The notes: generated by a model not told the origin, from the letters alone. Counted from the stretch's first letter, positions 8,345-18,006 are shown. The stretch is DNA of 64,000 nt from Defluviitaleaceae bacterium (GCA_009780415.1 WRAC01000008.1:1-64000), one strand, 5' to 3'. Translations and numbers: made by a program.

Positions 8345-9025
8345 TCAGCAACCTCCGCGTTCTTTTATCAGGCTTAAAATAGTCTCGACGACTTCTTCGG
8401 CGTTCATACCCCCCACGTCGATGTCAACCGCGTCCTCAGCGCGGCGCAGCGGGTCGGCGGCGCGGTGCGTGTCATTATAATCGCGTTGTTTTATCTCGTT
8501 TACAAGCGTTTCAAAATCGGGCGAGCCGCCTTTTTCTACAAGCTCTTTATACCGCCGTTCGGCGCGTATCCCCACCGCCGCGTCAAGATATACTTTCAGC
8601 TTGGCGTCGGGCAGCACCGCCGTGCCAATGTCCCTGCCGTCCATAATAACATTGCCGTCAGCCGCGATCTCCCTCGCGCGGGCTGTGACCATCGCGCGGA
8701 CGGACGGATACACGGCGGCGGCGGAAGAGCCGCGTGTGGCTTCAGGGCCGCGGATTAAGCCCGTCACATCCTCTCCGTTCAAAAAAACCTTCTGACCGTC
8801 CCCTGTTGTTTCAAGTGATATTAATATACCGCCAAGCATTGCGTCTACGGTCTCTTCGCCGCATACGGCGGGATCAGCGCCGTTCCGCAGGGCATACAGC
8901 GCGACAGCCCTGTACATCGCGCCGGTATCAATATACGTAAATCCCGTCCGCGCCGCCGTAAGACGCGCTATGGTGGATTTACCAGCTCCGACAGGGCCAT
9001 CTATGGCTACTTGAAATACATCCAT
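8345..9025 (-). CDS. cmk: cytidylate kinase
   Basis: Phosphorylates CMP and dCMP with ATP. The 226 aa length is normal. The P-loop GPVGAGKST is at residues 10-18, DTGAMYRA binds the nucleobase side, and MDGRDIGT and the lid-region arginines are in place. It is followed directly by plsC, forming a translationally tight pair. Confidence 0.96.
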   Translation of the reverse strand: MDVFQVAIDGPVGAGKSTIARLTAARTGFTYIDTGAMYRAVALYALRNGADPAVCGEETVDAMLGGILISLETTGDGQKVFLNGEDVTGLIRGPEATRGSSAAAVYPSVRAMVTARAREIAADGNVIMDGRDIGTAVLPDAKLKVYLDAAVGIRAERRYKELVEKGGSPDFETLVNEIKQRDYNDTHRAADPLRRAEDAVDIDVGGMNAEEVVETILSLIKERGGC

Positions 9026-9073
9026 TTTTATGCTCCCATTAATTAATTTTTACGCGTCCATATTATAAGTCCA

Positions 9074-10240
9074 TTATAAGTCCATAACCTCCGCGTTATC
9101 CGCACAGGCCGCCACCAGCGCGTCCAGCTTTTCAAACCTGCTTTCCATGTTTTCGATGATGCTGCGTTTTGGCTTGGTTTCTGGGTGTTTGGGTACAAAG
9201 AGGGTGCAGCAGTCGGCGAAAGGCCTTGCGGAGATATCGTGGGTGCCGATTTTTTCGGCAAGATTGATGATATCCAGCTTGTCCATCGCGCAGAGGGGGC
9301 GCAGCACGGGATAATCCGCCGCCGAATCCACCGCAGTCAGCGCGTGCATGGTCTGGCTCGCAACCTGCCCCACGCTGTCCCCGGTAATGAGCGCCTGAGC
9401 CTTTTCGCGCGCGGCTAGCTGGTTCGCGGCCTTTAGCATGGCGCGTTTCAGGAAAATCGTAAGCTTGACCTCGGGCGACCTTTCGTTCAGGTAAAGCTGT
9501 AAATCGGTGAAAGGCGCAATATACAGCCTAACGCCGCCGGTATAGGCGGACAGCCGTTTCGCCAAGTCCACCGCCTTTTCCTTCGCGCGCTCGGAAGTGT
9601 ACGGCGGGCTGTGGAAATAAACGCAAACCAGCTTCACTCCGCGCCTGGCCATCATATACCCTGCCACGGGGCTGTCGAACCCGCCGGAAAGCAGCAGCAC
9701 AGCCTTGCCGCCCGACCCGGAGGGCAAGCCCCCCGGCCCTTTCATCGTCTCGGAATAAATATAGGTTGAACTTCTGATTTCAACGGTTAAACGGATATCC
9801 GGATTTTTCATCCGCACTTTCAAATCCGGGATATTTTCCAGCAAAAACGCGCCCAAATCAGCCGAAAGCCTCTGCGAATTCAACGGATAGCTCTTATCGG
9901 CGCGCGAGGCCTCCACCTTAAACGTCCCGCCCCGGGGATAACGCTCCCGCATATGCTCAAGCGCCAGCTTCTTTATATGTTCAAAATCATTATTCTCAGT
10001 CTTAATGCAGGGGCAGCAGCTTGCAATGCCGAAAATCCCCGCAATTTCGGAAGCGGCAGCCCTCGCGTCGGCATCCTTCCCAAGCTCGACGAAAAATCTG
10101 CCCTGATCCTTACGGACACTCGCGTCTAAGCCGGCCAAACGTTTTTTTATCCCTTCAAGCAATATATTCTCATGAATCCTGCGGTTACCGCCGCGCAGAG
10201 CGATTTCGCCGTATTTTACCAGTACCGCCGACGTTGTCAT
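9074..10240 (-). CDS. thiI: tRNA 4-thiouridine synthase ThiI (no rhodanese domain)
   Basis: Transfers sulfur to uridine 8 of tRNA and supports thiamine thiazole synthesis. The protein of 388 aa has an N-terminal ferredoxin-like and THUMP region (to about 165) and a PP-loop ATPase domain with LSGGFDSPVAGY at about 182. Like most Firmicutes versions it lacks the rhodanese domain of E. coli ThiI. The cysteine desulfurase encoded two genes upstream is the probable sulfur donor. The ribosome binding site AAAAGGAG is strong. Confidence 0.95.
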   Translation of the reverse strand: MTTSAVLVKYGEIALRGGNRRIHENILLEGIKKRLAGLDASVRKDQGRFFVELGKDADARAAASEIAGIFGIASCCPCIKTENNDFEHIKKLALEHMRERYPRGGTFKVEASRADKSYPLNSQRLSADLGAFLLENIPDLKVRMKNPDIRLTVEIRSSTYIYSETMKGPGGLPSGSGGKAVLLLSGGFDSPVAGYMMARRGVKLVCVYFHSPPYTSERAKEKAVDLAKRLSAYTGGVRLYIAPFTDLQLYLNERSPEVKLTIFLKRAMLKAANQLAAREKAQALITGDSVGQVASQTMHALTAVDSAADYPVLRPLCAMDKLDIINLAEKIGTHDISARPFADCCTLFVPKHPETKPKRSIIENMESRFEKLDALVAACADNAEVMDL

Positions 10241-10255
10241 TTGAAGCTCCTTTTC

Positions 10256-10870
10256 TTATTTGTGCAAAGCAATTTCGTTGTATACGCTGCCGAAAGGCGT
10301 TTTATTATCCGCGTGCCAATCCAAACGCCTTTCGGCGTAAAGCGATTTGCCGATCTTTATTGCCGCAGGATTGTCTTTTTCAAGGAAATCCATGGTCTTT
10401 TTTATAATAACATCATGCAGCTTTAATTCGGCATATGCGGATAATGCAAGCTGAACTGTTTCCAATTCACCATATTCAAAAACCGTTTCAACTTTTTTAT
10501 ATGCTATATACGGGTCTTTTTCAGAATAATAAGCCGCGCCGCAGTAGCCGTCTCTCGCGGCAACCCGGAGTTTCCTGATATTACTCATGACAACGGTGCA
10601 AAAACACATCGGGCACGGTTCCAAAGTTGTGTACAATGTGTATGTTTTATCCGGATATTTGGAAGAATCCAGCTTATACAGCGCCTCGGTCTCCGCGTGG
10701 GCAATTTTTCTATTGCCAATACCCGGTTCAAATATGCGATTGCGACCCGAAGATATGATTTCGCCGCTTTCATTAACAATAACCGCGCCTATCGGCAGAG
10801 AACCGTTTACAAACGCTTCCCAGGCCAGCTCAAACGCGGCTTGCCATGCCTTACCTATCGAATCCCACAT
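10256..10870 (-). CDS. zinc-dependent nucleoside/nucleotide deaminase
   Basis: Protein of 204 aa with the cytidine/deoxycytidylate deaminase fold. Zinc-binding motifs are HAETEAL (about 58) and TTLEPCPMC (about 86-94). It is longer than tRNA adenosine deaminase TadA, with an extra C-terminal helical region of about 50 residues, so the substrate is uncertain: guanine, cytosine or a modified base in tRNA are all possible. It sits between the cysteine desulfurase and thiI genes, which usually adjoin. The ribosome binding site is GGGGGTG at 9 bases. Confidence 0.75.
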   Translation of the reverse strand: MWDSIGKAWQAAFELAWEAFVNGSLPIGAVIVNESGEIISSGRNRIFEPGIGNRKIAHAETEALYKLDSSKYPDKTYTLYTTLEPCPMCFCTVVMSNIRKLRVAARDGYCGAAYYSEKDPYIAYKKVETVFEYGELETVQLALSAYAELKLHDVIIKKTMDFLEKDNPAAIKIGKSLYAERRLDWHADNKTPFGSVYNEIALHK

Positions 10871-10922
10871 CCTGTCCGCACCCCCTATAATGCGTTTTCA
10901 TTATAACCTTTCAGAAATTGAT

Positions 10923-12053
10923 TCACCGCAGCCTTAACCCTGGCGTCAGTTCTTTCAGCGCCGCAATCAGCCGTTCCGCGTCGTCCACAGTATTATACTT
11001 ACACAAACTGATCCGTATAGCCGATTCCGCGCGGGCAATGCCCAGCCCGTACGCGAAAACCACGTTTTCCGGTGTTTTTTTGCTTGTGTTACAGGCGGCT
11101 CCGGCGGAAACGTATATATTGCGCGCGTCCAATGCGCTTTGTAAAACCTCGGAATTTATGCCGGGGAAGCTGACGTTTATAATATAGGGGCTTACGCTGC
11201 CCCCGCCGTTTATTACCGCGCCCGCGATTTCTAAAGGTATGCGCAGCAACCGTTCTTTTATGGCGGATACATGGTTCAGGTTTTCATTTAATTCCTTGCC
11301 CGCCTCAGCCGCCGAAACGCCGAAGGCGCATATACCCGCAAGATTTTCCGTGCCGGGACGTATACCGCGCTCCTGACCTCCGCCGTACATAATCGGCCTC
11401 AGCTTCCCCAAAACCCCGGCTTTCACATACAGCGCGCCCGTTCCGCTTACCCCGTGGATTTTATGCGCCGAAACGCTGACCATATCGGCGTTCCATTTGC
11501 GCACGTCAACGGGATGCTTGCCGAAACCCTGCACCGCGTCAACATGGAAAAGTATATCCTTGCCGCAGGACTTTATTACGCGGGAAAAGCCCTCTATATC
11601 CGCGATTACGCCCGTTTCGTGGTTAACGTGCATAAGGCTTGCCAAAACAGTTCTGTCGTTTATGGCTGATTTAAGCTGTCCGGTATCTATGCGCCCTTCG
11701 GAATCCGGCTGAAGGAAAACCGTTTCGGCTCCCCTCGCGGCAATCTCCTTAAAACAGCTTATAACGCTGGGATGCTCCGCTTTGGACGTTACCGCGCAAA
11801 CACCCGGGCGTTTAACCGCGCCCAAAACCGCCAAACAGTTGCTCTCCGTCCCGCCCGAGGTAAAATACACATCATTTTCAGGCGCGTTTAAAAGGCCCGC
11901 GACAGCGGCACGGGCGTCGCGCAGCCTGCCTTTCGCAAGCCTTCCCCGGTAATGCCCGGCGGAAGGATTGCCGGCGGAATCCATAACCTCTGCCGACGCT
12001 TCCCGGGCAGCGCGGGAAACCTTTGACGACGCGGCGTTGTCGAAATAAATCAT
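10923..12053 (-). CDS. cysteine desulfurase (NifS/IscS family)
   Basis: Pyridoxal-phosphate enzyme of 376 aa from the ATG at 12053 (MIYFDNAAS), the family's normal start; the longer open frame only reads the neighbouring gene out of frame. The PLP lysine is in SAHKIHG (about 199) and the mobile-loop cysteine in SAGAACNTSKK (about 318). It supplies persulfide sulfur, most likely to ThiI encoded downstream. The start lies one base after the stop of the ArsC-like gene, so the two are coupled. Confidence 0.93.
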   Translation of the reverse strand: MIYFDNAASSKVSRAAREASAEVMDSAGNPSAGHYRGRLAKGRLRDARAAVAGLLNAPENDVYFTSGGTESNCLAVLGAVKRPGVCAVTSKAEHPSVISCFKEIAARGAETVFLQPDSEGRIDTGQLKSAINDRTVLASLMHVNHETGVIADIEGFSRVIKSCGKDILFHVDAVQGFGKHPVDVRKWNADMVSVSAHKIHGVSGTGALYVKAGVLGKLRPIMYGGGQERGIRPGTENLAGICAFGVSAAEAGKELNENLNHVSAIKERLLRIPLEIAGAVINGGGSVSPYIINVSFPGINSEVLQSALDARNIYVSAGAACNTSKKTPENVVFAYGLGIARAESAIRISLCKYNTVDDAERLIAALKELTPGLRLR

Positions 12054-12054
12054 A

Positions 12055-12390
12055 TTATTTCCACTCCGCCCAAACATCCGGCGCAAAGCCGACAGTGGCG
12101 GCTTTGCCGTTCCGTACGACGGGCGTTTTAAACAGCGCGGGGTTTTCCAGAAGCTTTTCCTCCGCGCCGCTTGCCAGATATTGGATGTAGAGCTCCTTGT
12201 ACGCGGAGGATTTTTCGTCAATCAAGGCCTCGTAACCGCCGACAGCCGCTTTGACGCCGGTATACTCGCCCTTGCTCATGCCGTAGCGCAATATGTCAAC
12301 GGATTGATATTTTATCCCCCGCTCTTTAAAATAACGCTCGGCTTTTTTAGTATCAAAACATCTCGGTTTACCGAATATTTGGATGTTCAC
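12055..12390 (-). CDS. ArsC/Spx-family thioredoxin-fold protein
   Basis: Small protein of 111 aa with the arsenate reductase/Spx/YffB fold. The N-terminal motif is PRCFDTKKA, so only one cysteine (residue 11) is present and the Spx CxxC redox switch is absent. PVVRNGKAATVGF corresponds to the conserved C-terminal cis-proline and glycine region. It may be a glutathione-like reductase of unknown substrate; an arsenate role is not supported by neighbours. It lies between glnS and the cysteine desulfurase with very small gaps. Confidence 0.8.
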   Translation of the reverse strand: MNIQIFGKPRCFDTKKAERYFKERGIKYQSVDILRYGMSKGEYTGVKAAVGGYEALIDEKSSAYKELYIQYLASGAEEKLLENPALFKTPVVRNGKAATVGFAPDVWAEWK

Positions 12391-12396
12391 GTAATA

Positions 12397-14064
12397 TTAC
12401 CCCTTGTATGAGCTTTTCAGCGACACTATCCTGTTAAACACCGGGGCGTCCGGCTTGCTGGTCTTGGAATCCAGGCAGAAATAGCCGTTCCGTATAAACT
12501 GGAAGCGGTCGTCAAACCCCGCGTCCGCGGCTGACGGCTCCGCCGCGCAATTCTCCATCACAATCAGCGAATCCGGGTTAAGGCTTACGCCGTCGGGGCT
12601 TTCGGGGTCGTCATGGACAAGCACGTCGTAAAGGTTCGCCGTAAACCTCACGGCATCCGCGCGGTTTACCCATTGTATTGTGCCCTTGACCTTGCGCCCG
12701 GTAAAGCCGGAGCCGCTGCGCGTCTCGGGGTCGTATGAGCAGAGCACTTCAGTGACATTGCCGTTTCCGTCGCGTAAAACGCCCGTACATGTTACGAAGT
12801 AAGCGCCTTTCAGCCGCACTTCGCGGCCTTCGGACAGCCGGTGGTACTTCGATGGGGCGTTCTCCATATAATCCTCGCGCTCGATGTACAGCTCACGTGA
12901 AAAAGGTACGGAACGTACTCCCATTTCGGGGTTTTCGGGATTGTTTTCAATCTCAAAATTCTCTGTCTGCCCTTCGGGGTAATTTACAATCGTAAGCTTT
13001 AAGGGGTCAAGCACAGCCATAACGGCTTTGGCGCGTGGTTTCAGGTTTTCGCGCACGCAATGCTCAAGCATGGCGAATTCGATGTTATTCACGCTTTTCG
13101 ACACGCCTGTGATGTCTAAAAATTTAACTAACGCTTCAGAAGCGTAACCCCGGCGGCGCATACCCGATATAGTCACCATGCGCGGGTCGTCCCATCCGTC
13201 AACCTGCCTTGTTTCAACCAGGCGTCGCAGATACCGCTTACCCATTACGGTATTTGTTACGTACATCTTTGCAAACTCAATCTGCCTGGGCTTAGGGTCA
13301 AATTCCAGCTCATCAATAACCCAGTTGTAAAGCGGCCTGTGATCCTCAAACTCCAATGAGCACATGGATTGAGTGATCTTCTCTACCGCATCCTGTATGG
13401 GATGCGCAAAATCATACATTGGGTATATGCGCCATTTATTACCCGTGTTATGATGGACGGCGTGGGATATACGATAAATTACCGGGTCACGCATGTTCAT
13501 GTTCGGGGATGTCATGTCTATCTTTGCGCGCAAAGACCTTGCGCCGTCGGGGAATTCCCCGTTTTTCATCCGCTCGAAAAGGTCAATGTTCTCTTTAACA
13601 GAACGGCTGCGGTACGGGCTTTCCTTACCGGGCGCGGTCAGTGTTCCGTGCATTTCCCTAAGCTTCTCCGCTGAAAGATCGCACACAAAAGCCTTACCTT
13701 TTTTAATAAGTTTAATTGCGCCCTCATAACATATATCGAAATAATCCGAGCCGAAAAACAGCCTGTCCCCCCAATCAAAACCCATCCACATGATATCTTC
13801 TTTTATGGATTCGACATATTCGGCATCCTCACGGACAGGATTTGTATCGTCAAAACGCAAATTAAACGTGCCGCCATACAATGCCGCCATGCCGTAATTA
13901 ATAAAGACCGCCTTCATGTTGCCGATATGCAGGTATCCATTTGGTTCGGGCGGAAAACGGGTTTTGATTAGGTGCGTATCTTCACCAAGATCGGATTTTA
14001 TCAGGCTGTGAATAAACGCTCCGGTCTCCATCAGGTTTGTAAAATGGGATTTATCAAGCGCCAT
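12397..14064 (-). CDS. glnS: glutaminyl-tRNA synthetase
   Basis: Class I aminoacyl-tRNA synthetase of 555 aa that charges tRNA-Gln. The HIGH signature appears as YLHIGN (about 40-46) and the KMSKS equivalent as VMGKRYL (about 272), both GlnRS-like variants. The C-terminal beta-barrel anticodon-binding domains are complete. Presence of GlnRS in a clostridium suggests direct glutaminylation alongside or instead of GatCAB. The ribosome binding site is AAAGGAG. The start faces the divergent remA gene across a 139-base gap rich in TATAAT-like boxes. Confidence 0.96.
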   Translation of the reverse strand: MALDKSHFTNLMETGAFIHSLIKSDLGEDTHLIKTRFPPEPNGYLHIGNMKAVFINYGMAALYGGTFNLRFDDTNPVREDAEYVESIKEDIMWMGFDWGDRLFFGSDYFDICYEGAIKLIKKGKAFVCDLSAEKLREMHGTLTAPGKESPYRSRSVKENIDLFERMKNGEFPDGARSLRAKIDMTSPNMNMRDPVIYRISHAVHHNTGNKWRIYPMYDFAHPIQDAVEKITQSMCSLEFEDHRPLYNWVIDELEFDPKPRQIEFAKMYVTNTVMGKRYLRRLVETRQVDGWDDPRMVTISGMRRRGYASEALVKFLDITGVSKSVNNIEFAMLEHCVRENLKPRAKAVMAVLDPLKLTIVNYPEGQTENFEIENNPENPEMGVRSVPFSRELYIEREDYMENAPSKYHRLSEGREVRLKGAYFVTCTGVLRDGNGNVTEVLCSYDPETRSGSGFTGRKVKGTIQWVNRADAVRFTANLYDVLVHDDPESPDGVSLNPDSLIVMENCAAEPSAADAGFDDRFQFIRNGYFCLDSKTSKPDAPVFNRIVSLKSSYKG

Positions 14065-14203
14065 GTTACCATCTCCTTTTCATGTTCATTAATAATATAA
14101 TATCGCCGTATAAAGCGCAACAAAATTCTTGCGTAAAACAGATTTTTTTGATATGATAATATAATATTGGTTTTTCCAAATCACAAACCGGAGGCGCGCA
14201 CAT

Positions 14204-14500
14204 ATGAGAAGCATTTCGCTTGTGAACATAGGTTTTGGCAACACCGTCGCCGCAAACCGCATTATCGCCGTTGTAAGCCCCGAATCGTCGCCCATAAAAC
14301 GGTTGGTGCAGGACGCGCGCGAGCAGGGCAGACTGATAGACGCCACCTACGGGCGGCGGACAAGGGCGGTCATTGTGTGCGACAATTCCAGCGTGGTGCT
14401 TACAAGCATACAGCCCGAAACCATAGCGGGCAGGATTACGGGTAAAAACGCCGAATATGGCGATACAGGCGAGACAGACGGAGATGCTGCGAATGATTAA
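14204..14500 (+). CDS. remA: RemA-family DNA-binding regulator (DUF370)
   Basis: Protein of 98 aa. The N-terminal 75 residues match RemA/YlzA, with [24 protein letters not shown] and [11 protein letters not shown] as recognisable parts. In Bacillus subtilis RemA activates matrix and osmoprotectant genes by wrapping DNA. Here it heads the gmk-rpoZ-priA-def-fmt run, a conserved Firmicutes order. The start follows GGAGG at 9 bases. The last 20 residues are variable. Confidence 0.94.
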   Translation: MRSISLVNIGFGNTVAANRIIAVVSPESSPIKRLVQDAREQGRLIDATYGRRTRAVIVCDNSSVVLTSIQPETIAGRITGKNAEYGDTGETDGDAAND

Positions 14501-14518
14501 GTATTTAGAAGGGCGGAT

Positions 14519-15148
14519 TTGTCAATAATGACTACAGGCTCCCTGTTTATAATATCGGGGCCTTCCGGCTCCGGCAAAGGCACGGTGGTGAAGTCCCTTG
14601 CCTCCTCAAGCCCGGACTACGCGTTGTCCGTGTCCGTCACAACACGCAAAATGCGCGGGGGCGACCGCGAGGGCGTTGACTATTTTTTCAAGACCATGGA
14701 TGAATTCGTGGCTCTGCGCGATAATAACCAGCTCCTTGAACACGCACTCTTTGTGGGCAACCTGTACGGCACGCCGCGCTTTTATGTGGAGGAGCAGATA
14801 GCGAAAGGCAAGATTGTTCTGCTTGAGATTGAGGTTAACGGCGCGCTTCAAGTAAAGCAGAGATACCCTGAATGCGTGCTTATCTTCCTTGTACCGCCTA
14901 ATTTTACGGAATTACAGCACCGCCTTCAGTCACGCGGCACGGAGGATATCGAATCCATGCAGGCAAGGTTTTTCCGCGCGCGGGAGGAAATCATGCTTAT
15001 AAATAAATATGATTACCTTGTGGTGAACGATAAGGTGGAAAAGGCCGTGGAATGCATCCAAAACATAGCCTTTGCCGAGAAATTGCGCCCTTTCCGCCAG
15101 AAACAAATTGCTGAGGATTTTTTCGGGAACAGTAGCGGTTCAACTTAA
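14519..15148 (+). CDS. gmk: guanylate kinase
   Basis: Phosphorylates GMP to GDP; 209 aa. The P-loop GPSGSGKGT is near residue 14, and the GMP-binding motif SVTTRKMRGGDREGVDY is complete. The start is ambiguous: TTG at 14519 lies 5 bases after AGAAGGG, while the in-frame ATG at 14528 lies 14 bases after it. It follows remA by 18 bases. Confidence 0.95.
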   Translation: MSIMTTGSLFIISGPSGSGKGTVVKSLASSSPDYALSVSVTTRKMRGGDREGVDYFFKTMDEFVALRDNNQLLEHALFVGNLYGTPRFYVEEQIAKGKIVLLEIEVNGALQVKQRYPECVLIFLVPPNFTELQHRLQSRGTEDIESMQARFFRAREEIMLINKYDYLVVNDKVEKAVECIQNIAFAEKLRPFRQKQIAEDFFGNSSGST

Positions 15149-15195
15149 TAAGCCGCTAAGGTAATTATACTCATCATCATAGAAAGAGGGATCAT

Positions 15196-15768
15196 ATGCT
15201 TAGACCGTCGTACACGGAGCTTATGGACATCGCAAACCAGGACGCCGAAACAGATAACAAGATAACAAGCCGTTATTCAATAGTGATAGCGGCGGCGAAA
15301 AGGGCGCGGCAAATTATTGACGGCGCGGCCTATGACGCAAGCGGCGTACACACGGACAAGGCCGTTTCCATAGCCATAAACGAGATGCAGAGCGGGAAGA
15401 TCAAGATTTTCCCCGAAGGCCTTGAAAACAACGATTTCATGAAGTTCGCGCAGCTCAAACCCAGGGCGGTTAACAGGGCGGGCCAAGGGGTAGGTATAAG
15501 CGCCGATGCCGTTATCTCGTCCAAAGATTATGTCGGCGGGGATATAATGGATTACGGCGACGATATGGACGACGAATTGTTTGAGGACGAAGCCATCGGT
15601 ACGGACGCGAAAAAAGATTACGGCTTCCGCGCCGGGGGTTTTGAGGAGGACGGCGAATACGGCGGCGCGTCCGCCGGTGATTATGACGATTACGATTATG
15701 AAGAGGACAGCCTCGAAATGGAAATAGAGAACGACGACTTCAATTACGGCGGCGGGGAACCCAACTAA
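15196..15768 (+). CDS. rpoZ: RNA polymerase omega subunit with a long acidic C-terminal extension
   Basis: The first 75 residues match omega: MLRPSYTELM, the core helix around SRYSIVIAAAKRARQI and the KAVSIAINEMQSGKI segment that packs on beta'. Normal omega proteins have about 65-100 residues; this has 190. The last 80 residues carry about 30 Asp/Glu and many Gly/Tyr, giving a low-complexity, probably disordered tail. Omega aids assembly and stability of RNA polymerase. Its place after gmk is the usual one. The start ATG follows AAAGAGGG. Confidence 0.9.
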   Translation: MLRPSYTELMDIANQDAETDNKITSRYSIVIAAAKRARQIIDGAAYDASGVHTDKAVSIAINEMQSGKIKIFPEGLENNDFMKFAQLKPRAVNRAGQGVGISADAVISSKDYVGGDIMDYGDDMDDELFEDEAIGTDAKKDYGFRAGGFEEDGEYGGASAGDYDDYDYEEDSLEMEIENDDFNYGGGEPN

Positions 15769-15771
15769 CAT

Positions 15772-18006
15772 ATGGAAACGGAATGCGCGGAGGTCATTGT
15801 CTCCATCATGCGCGCGGAGGTTGACCGTGTGTTCCACTATGCCGTACCGGATGAACTGAAACCGGTTCTTACGCCCGGTCACCGCGTCGCGGTGCCTTTC
15901 GGGGGCAGGAATGTTGAGGGCTGTGTCGTCGGTTTTTCAAAGCCCTCAGTCGATCCCAGCCGCATAAAGGCTATAACCGCGGTGTTGGATGATTATCCGC
16001 TGCTTACTCCCGTTATGCTGGAGCTTGCCCGCTGGATGAAAACAAAGTATTATACGACCCTTGCGGCTTGCCTGCGCTGTGTCGCCCCCTCCTGGACCGG
16101 ATCGGCCAAACGCGCTAAGACGCTTTTTGTATGCATAAACGGAGGCGCGGGGTTTGCGGAAGAGCTTTCGCATGTAAATGAAAAAGGCGGGCCGCAAGCC
16201 CTTGTCATGAAACTTCTTTCCGAGCGCGGAGCCACGGCTCTTGCGCCTTTGCTGAAGGAACTGGGAATATCGGCTTCCCCCGTCCATACTCTTGTAAAAA
16301 AGGGTTTGGTGATATTGGAGGAACGGTCTTCCGCCGGCGTTTCACGTTCCGATATTGCGTATGAACCCGGCAGGAGCTTTAGCCTTACGGATGAGCAGGC
16401 CGAAGCCATCGAAACCCTTCTGAACACTCAATCGGAAAAACCGGGCAGGATGTGGCTGCTGCACGGCGTAACCGGCAGCGGCAAAACCGAGATATACATG
16501 CGGCTTATAGAGAAAGCCCTTGAGGCCGGAAAACAGGCCGTAATGCTGGTGCCGGAGATTTCCCTGACACCTCAGGCCGTTGACGCTTTTAAGCAGCGTT
16601 TCGGCGCGGTGGTTTCCGTCACGCACTCGCGGCTTACGCCGGCTGAGCGCGTAGCGGAATGGCAGGCCGCAAGGGAGGGCCGCGTGTCCGTCATGATCGG
16701 CCCGCGCTCCGCCGTGTTTACGCCTTTTAATAACCTTGGCACAATTATAATCGACGAGGAGCATGAAAAAACATATGTCTCCGAGACCTCGCCCAAATAC
16801 GCCGTTATAGATGTGGCGGAAAAGCTGTCCAAACTGACCGGGGCGGCTGTGGTGCTGGGTTCAGCGACGCCCTCGGTGGAAACATTCTACCGCGCCAAAT
16901 GCGAGGAAATAGGGTTGATAACGTTAAAAAAACGGGTAAACAACCGCTTCCCCGATGTGGAAACCGCGGATTTGCGTACGGAGCTTGCCGCGGGCAACCG
17001 TTCTATTTTCAGCCGACGGCTTCTGGACGCGATGGACGAAAACCTGAAACGCGGGCATCAGACGATATTATTTATGAACCGGCGCGGGCATTCGACGTTC
17101 GTATCTTGCCGAACCTGCGGTTTTGTGCTGGAATGCGGGCATTGCAGCGTTAATTATACATATCATATACAGTCGCAGCGGATGCTTTGCCATTATTGCG
17201 GGGCTGCGGAGCGCCCGCCAAGCCTGTGTCCCGTGTGCGAATCCGTACATATCCGCTATTTCGGCGTGGGTACGCAGAAGATTGAGGAAGAGGTTAGGCG
17301 GTTGTTCCCGGGTTGCTCCGTCCTGCGTATGGACATGGACACCACGGCCAGGAAAGACGGTCACGAGAGCATCATACGCCGCTTTGCCACGGGACAGGCG
17401 CAAATCCTTGTCGGTACGCAGATGATTGCCAAGGGATTGAATTTTCCAAACGTTTCGCTGGTTGGGATAGTTGACGCGGACACGGCATTGAATACAGGCG
17501 ATTTCCGGTCGGCGGAGACGGCTTTCCAGCTTATTACGCAAGTTTCGGGCCGCGCGGGCCGCGCCGACGTGCCGGGCAGGGTTATTATCCAGACCTATAA
17601 CCCCGAACATTACAGCGTATCCTTCGCAAAGGAAGGCGATTACAACAGTTTTTACGAGCATGAGATTCGCGTACGCAAAACCTTGGGGTATCCGCCATTT
17701 GGCGATATTTTTATGGCCCTCATGTCTTGCCCGGACGAAAAGCGCCTGATCAACACGCAAAACGAACTTGCCCGGCTGATGAAAGCATATAACCGCAAGG
17801 GGTTCTTTGAAATACTCGGCCCGGCCCCGGCGATGGTATCAAAGATAAATAATATGTATCGGTGGAAAATATTAATTAAAAGCAGTGCGGTTGGCGAAGA
17901 CATCTTATTGCATTTTGCTTTTTACTGTGTGGACAAGCTTAAAAACCGCTGTGATTTGGACGGCGTAAATTTGAATTTAACGTTGAATCCGCGTATTTTA
18001 GTTTAA
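15772..18006 (+). CDS. priA: primosomal replication restart helicase PriA
   Basis: Superfamily 2 helicase of 744 aa that reloads the replisome at stalled forks. Walker A is HGVTGSGKTEIYMRL (about 231), Walker B IIIDEEHEKTY (about 325). Eight zinc-ligand cysteines lie in the C-x-x-C pairs from CRTCGFVLECGHC to CPVC (about 446-487). The N-terminal DNA-binding domain is present. It begins 3 bases after the rpoZ stop; the coaBC gene often found between them is absent here. Confidence 0.96.
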   Translation: METECAEVIVSIMRAEVDRVFHYAVPDELKPVLTPGHRVAVPFGGRNVEGCVVGFSKPSVDPSRIKAITAVLDDYPLLTPVMLELARWMKTKYYTTLAACLRCVAPSWTGSAKRAKTLFVCINGGAGFAEELSHVNEKGGPQALVMKLLSERGATALAPLLKELGISASPVHTLVKKGLVILEERSSAGVSRSDIAYEPGRSFSLTDEQAEAIETLLNTQSEKPGRMWLLHGVTGSGKTEIYMRLIEKALEAGKQAVMLVPEISLTPQAVDAFKQRFGAVVSVTHSRLTPAERVAEWQAAREGRVSVMIGPRSAVFTPFNNLGTIIIDEEHEKTYVSETSPKYAVIDVAEKLSKLTGAAVVLGSATPSVETFYRAKCEEIGLITLKKRVNNRFPDVETADLRTELAAGNRSIFSRRLLDAMDENLKRGHQTILFMNRRGHSTFVSCRTCGFVLECGHCSVNYTYHIQSQRMLCHYCGAAERPPSLCPVCESVHIRYFGVGTQKIEEEVRRLFPGCSVLRMDMDTTARKDGHESIIRRFATGQAQILVGTQMIAKGLNFPNVSLVGIVDADTALNTGDFRSAETAFQLITQVSGRAGRADVPGRVIIQTYNPEHYSVSFAKEGDYNSFYEHEIRVRKTLGYPPFGDIFMALMSCPDEKRLINTQNELARLMKAYNRKGFFEILGPAPAMVSKINNMYRWKILIKSSAVGEDILLHFAFYCVDKLKNRCDLDGVNLNLTLNPRILV

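Noticed and set aside
9062-9083. Tandem duplication ATTATAAGTCC twice at the thiI stop codon
   Set aside because: A simple 11-base duplication just past the gene; no sign of a regulatory element.
12054-12221. N-terminal extension of the cysteine desulfurase
   Set aside because: The extra 56 residues are read out of frame through the ArsC-like gene and do not resemble the family; the ATG at 12053 gives the normal start.
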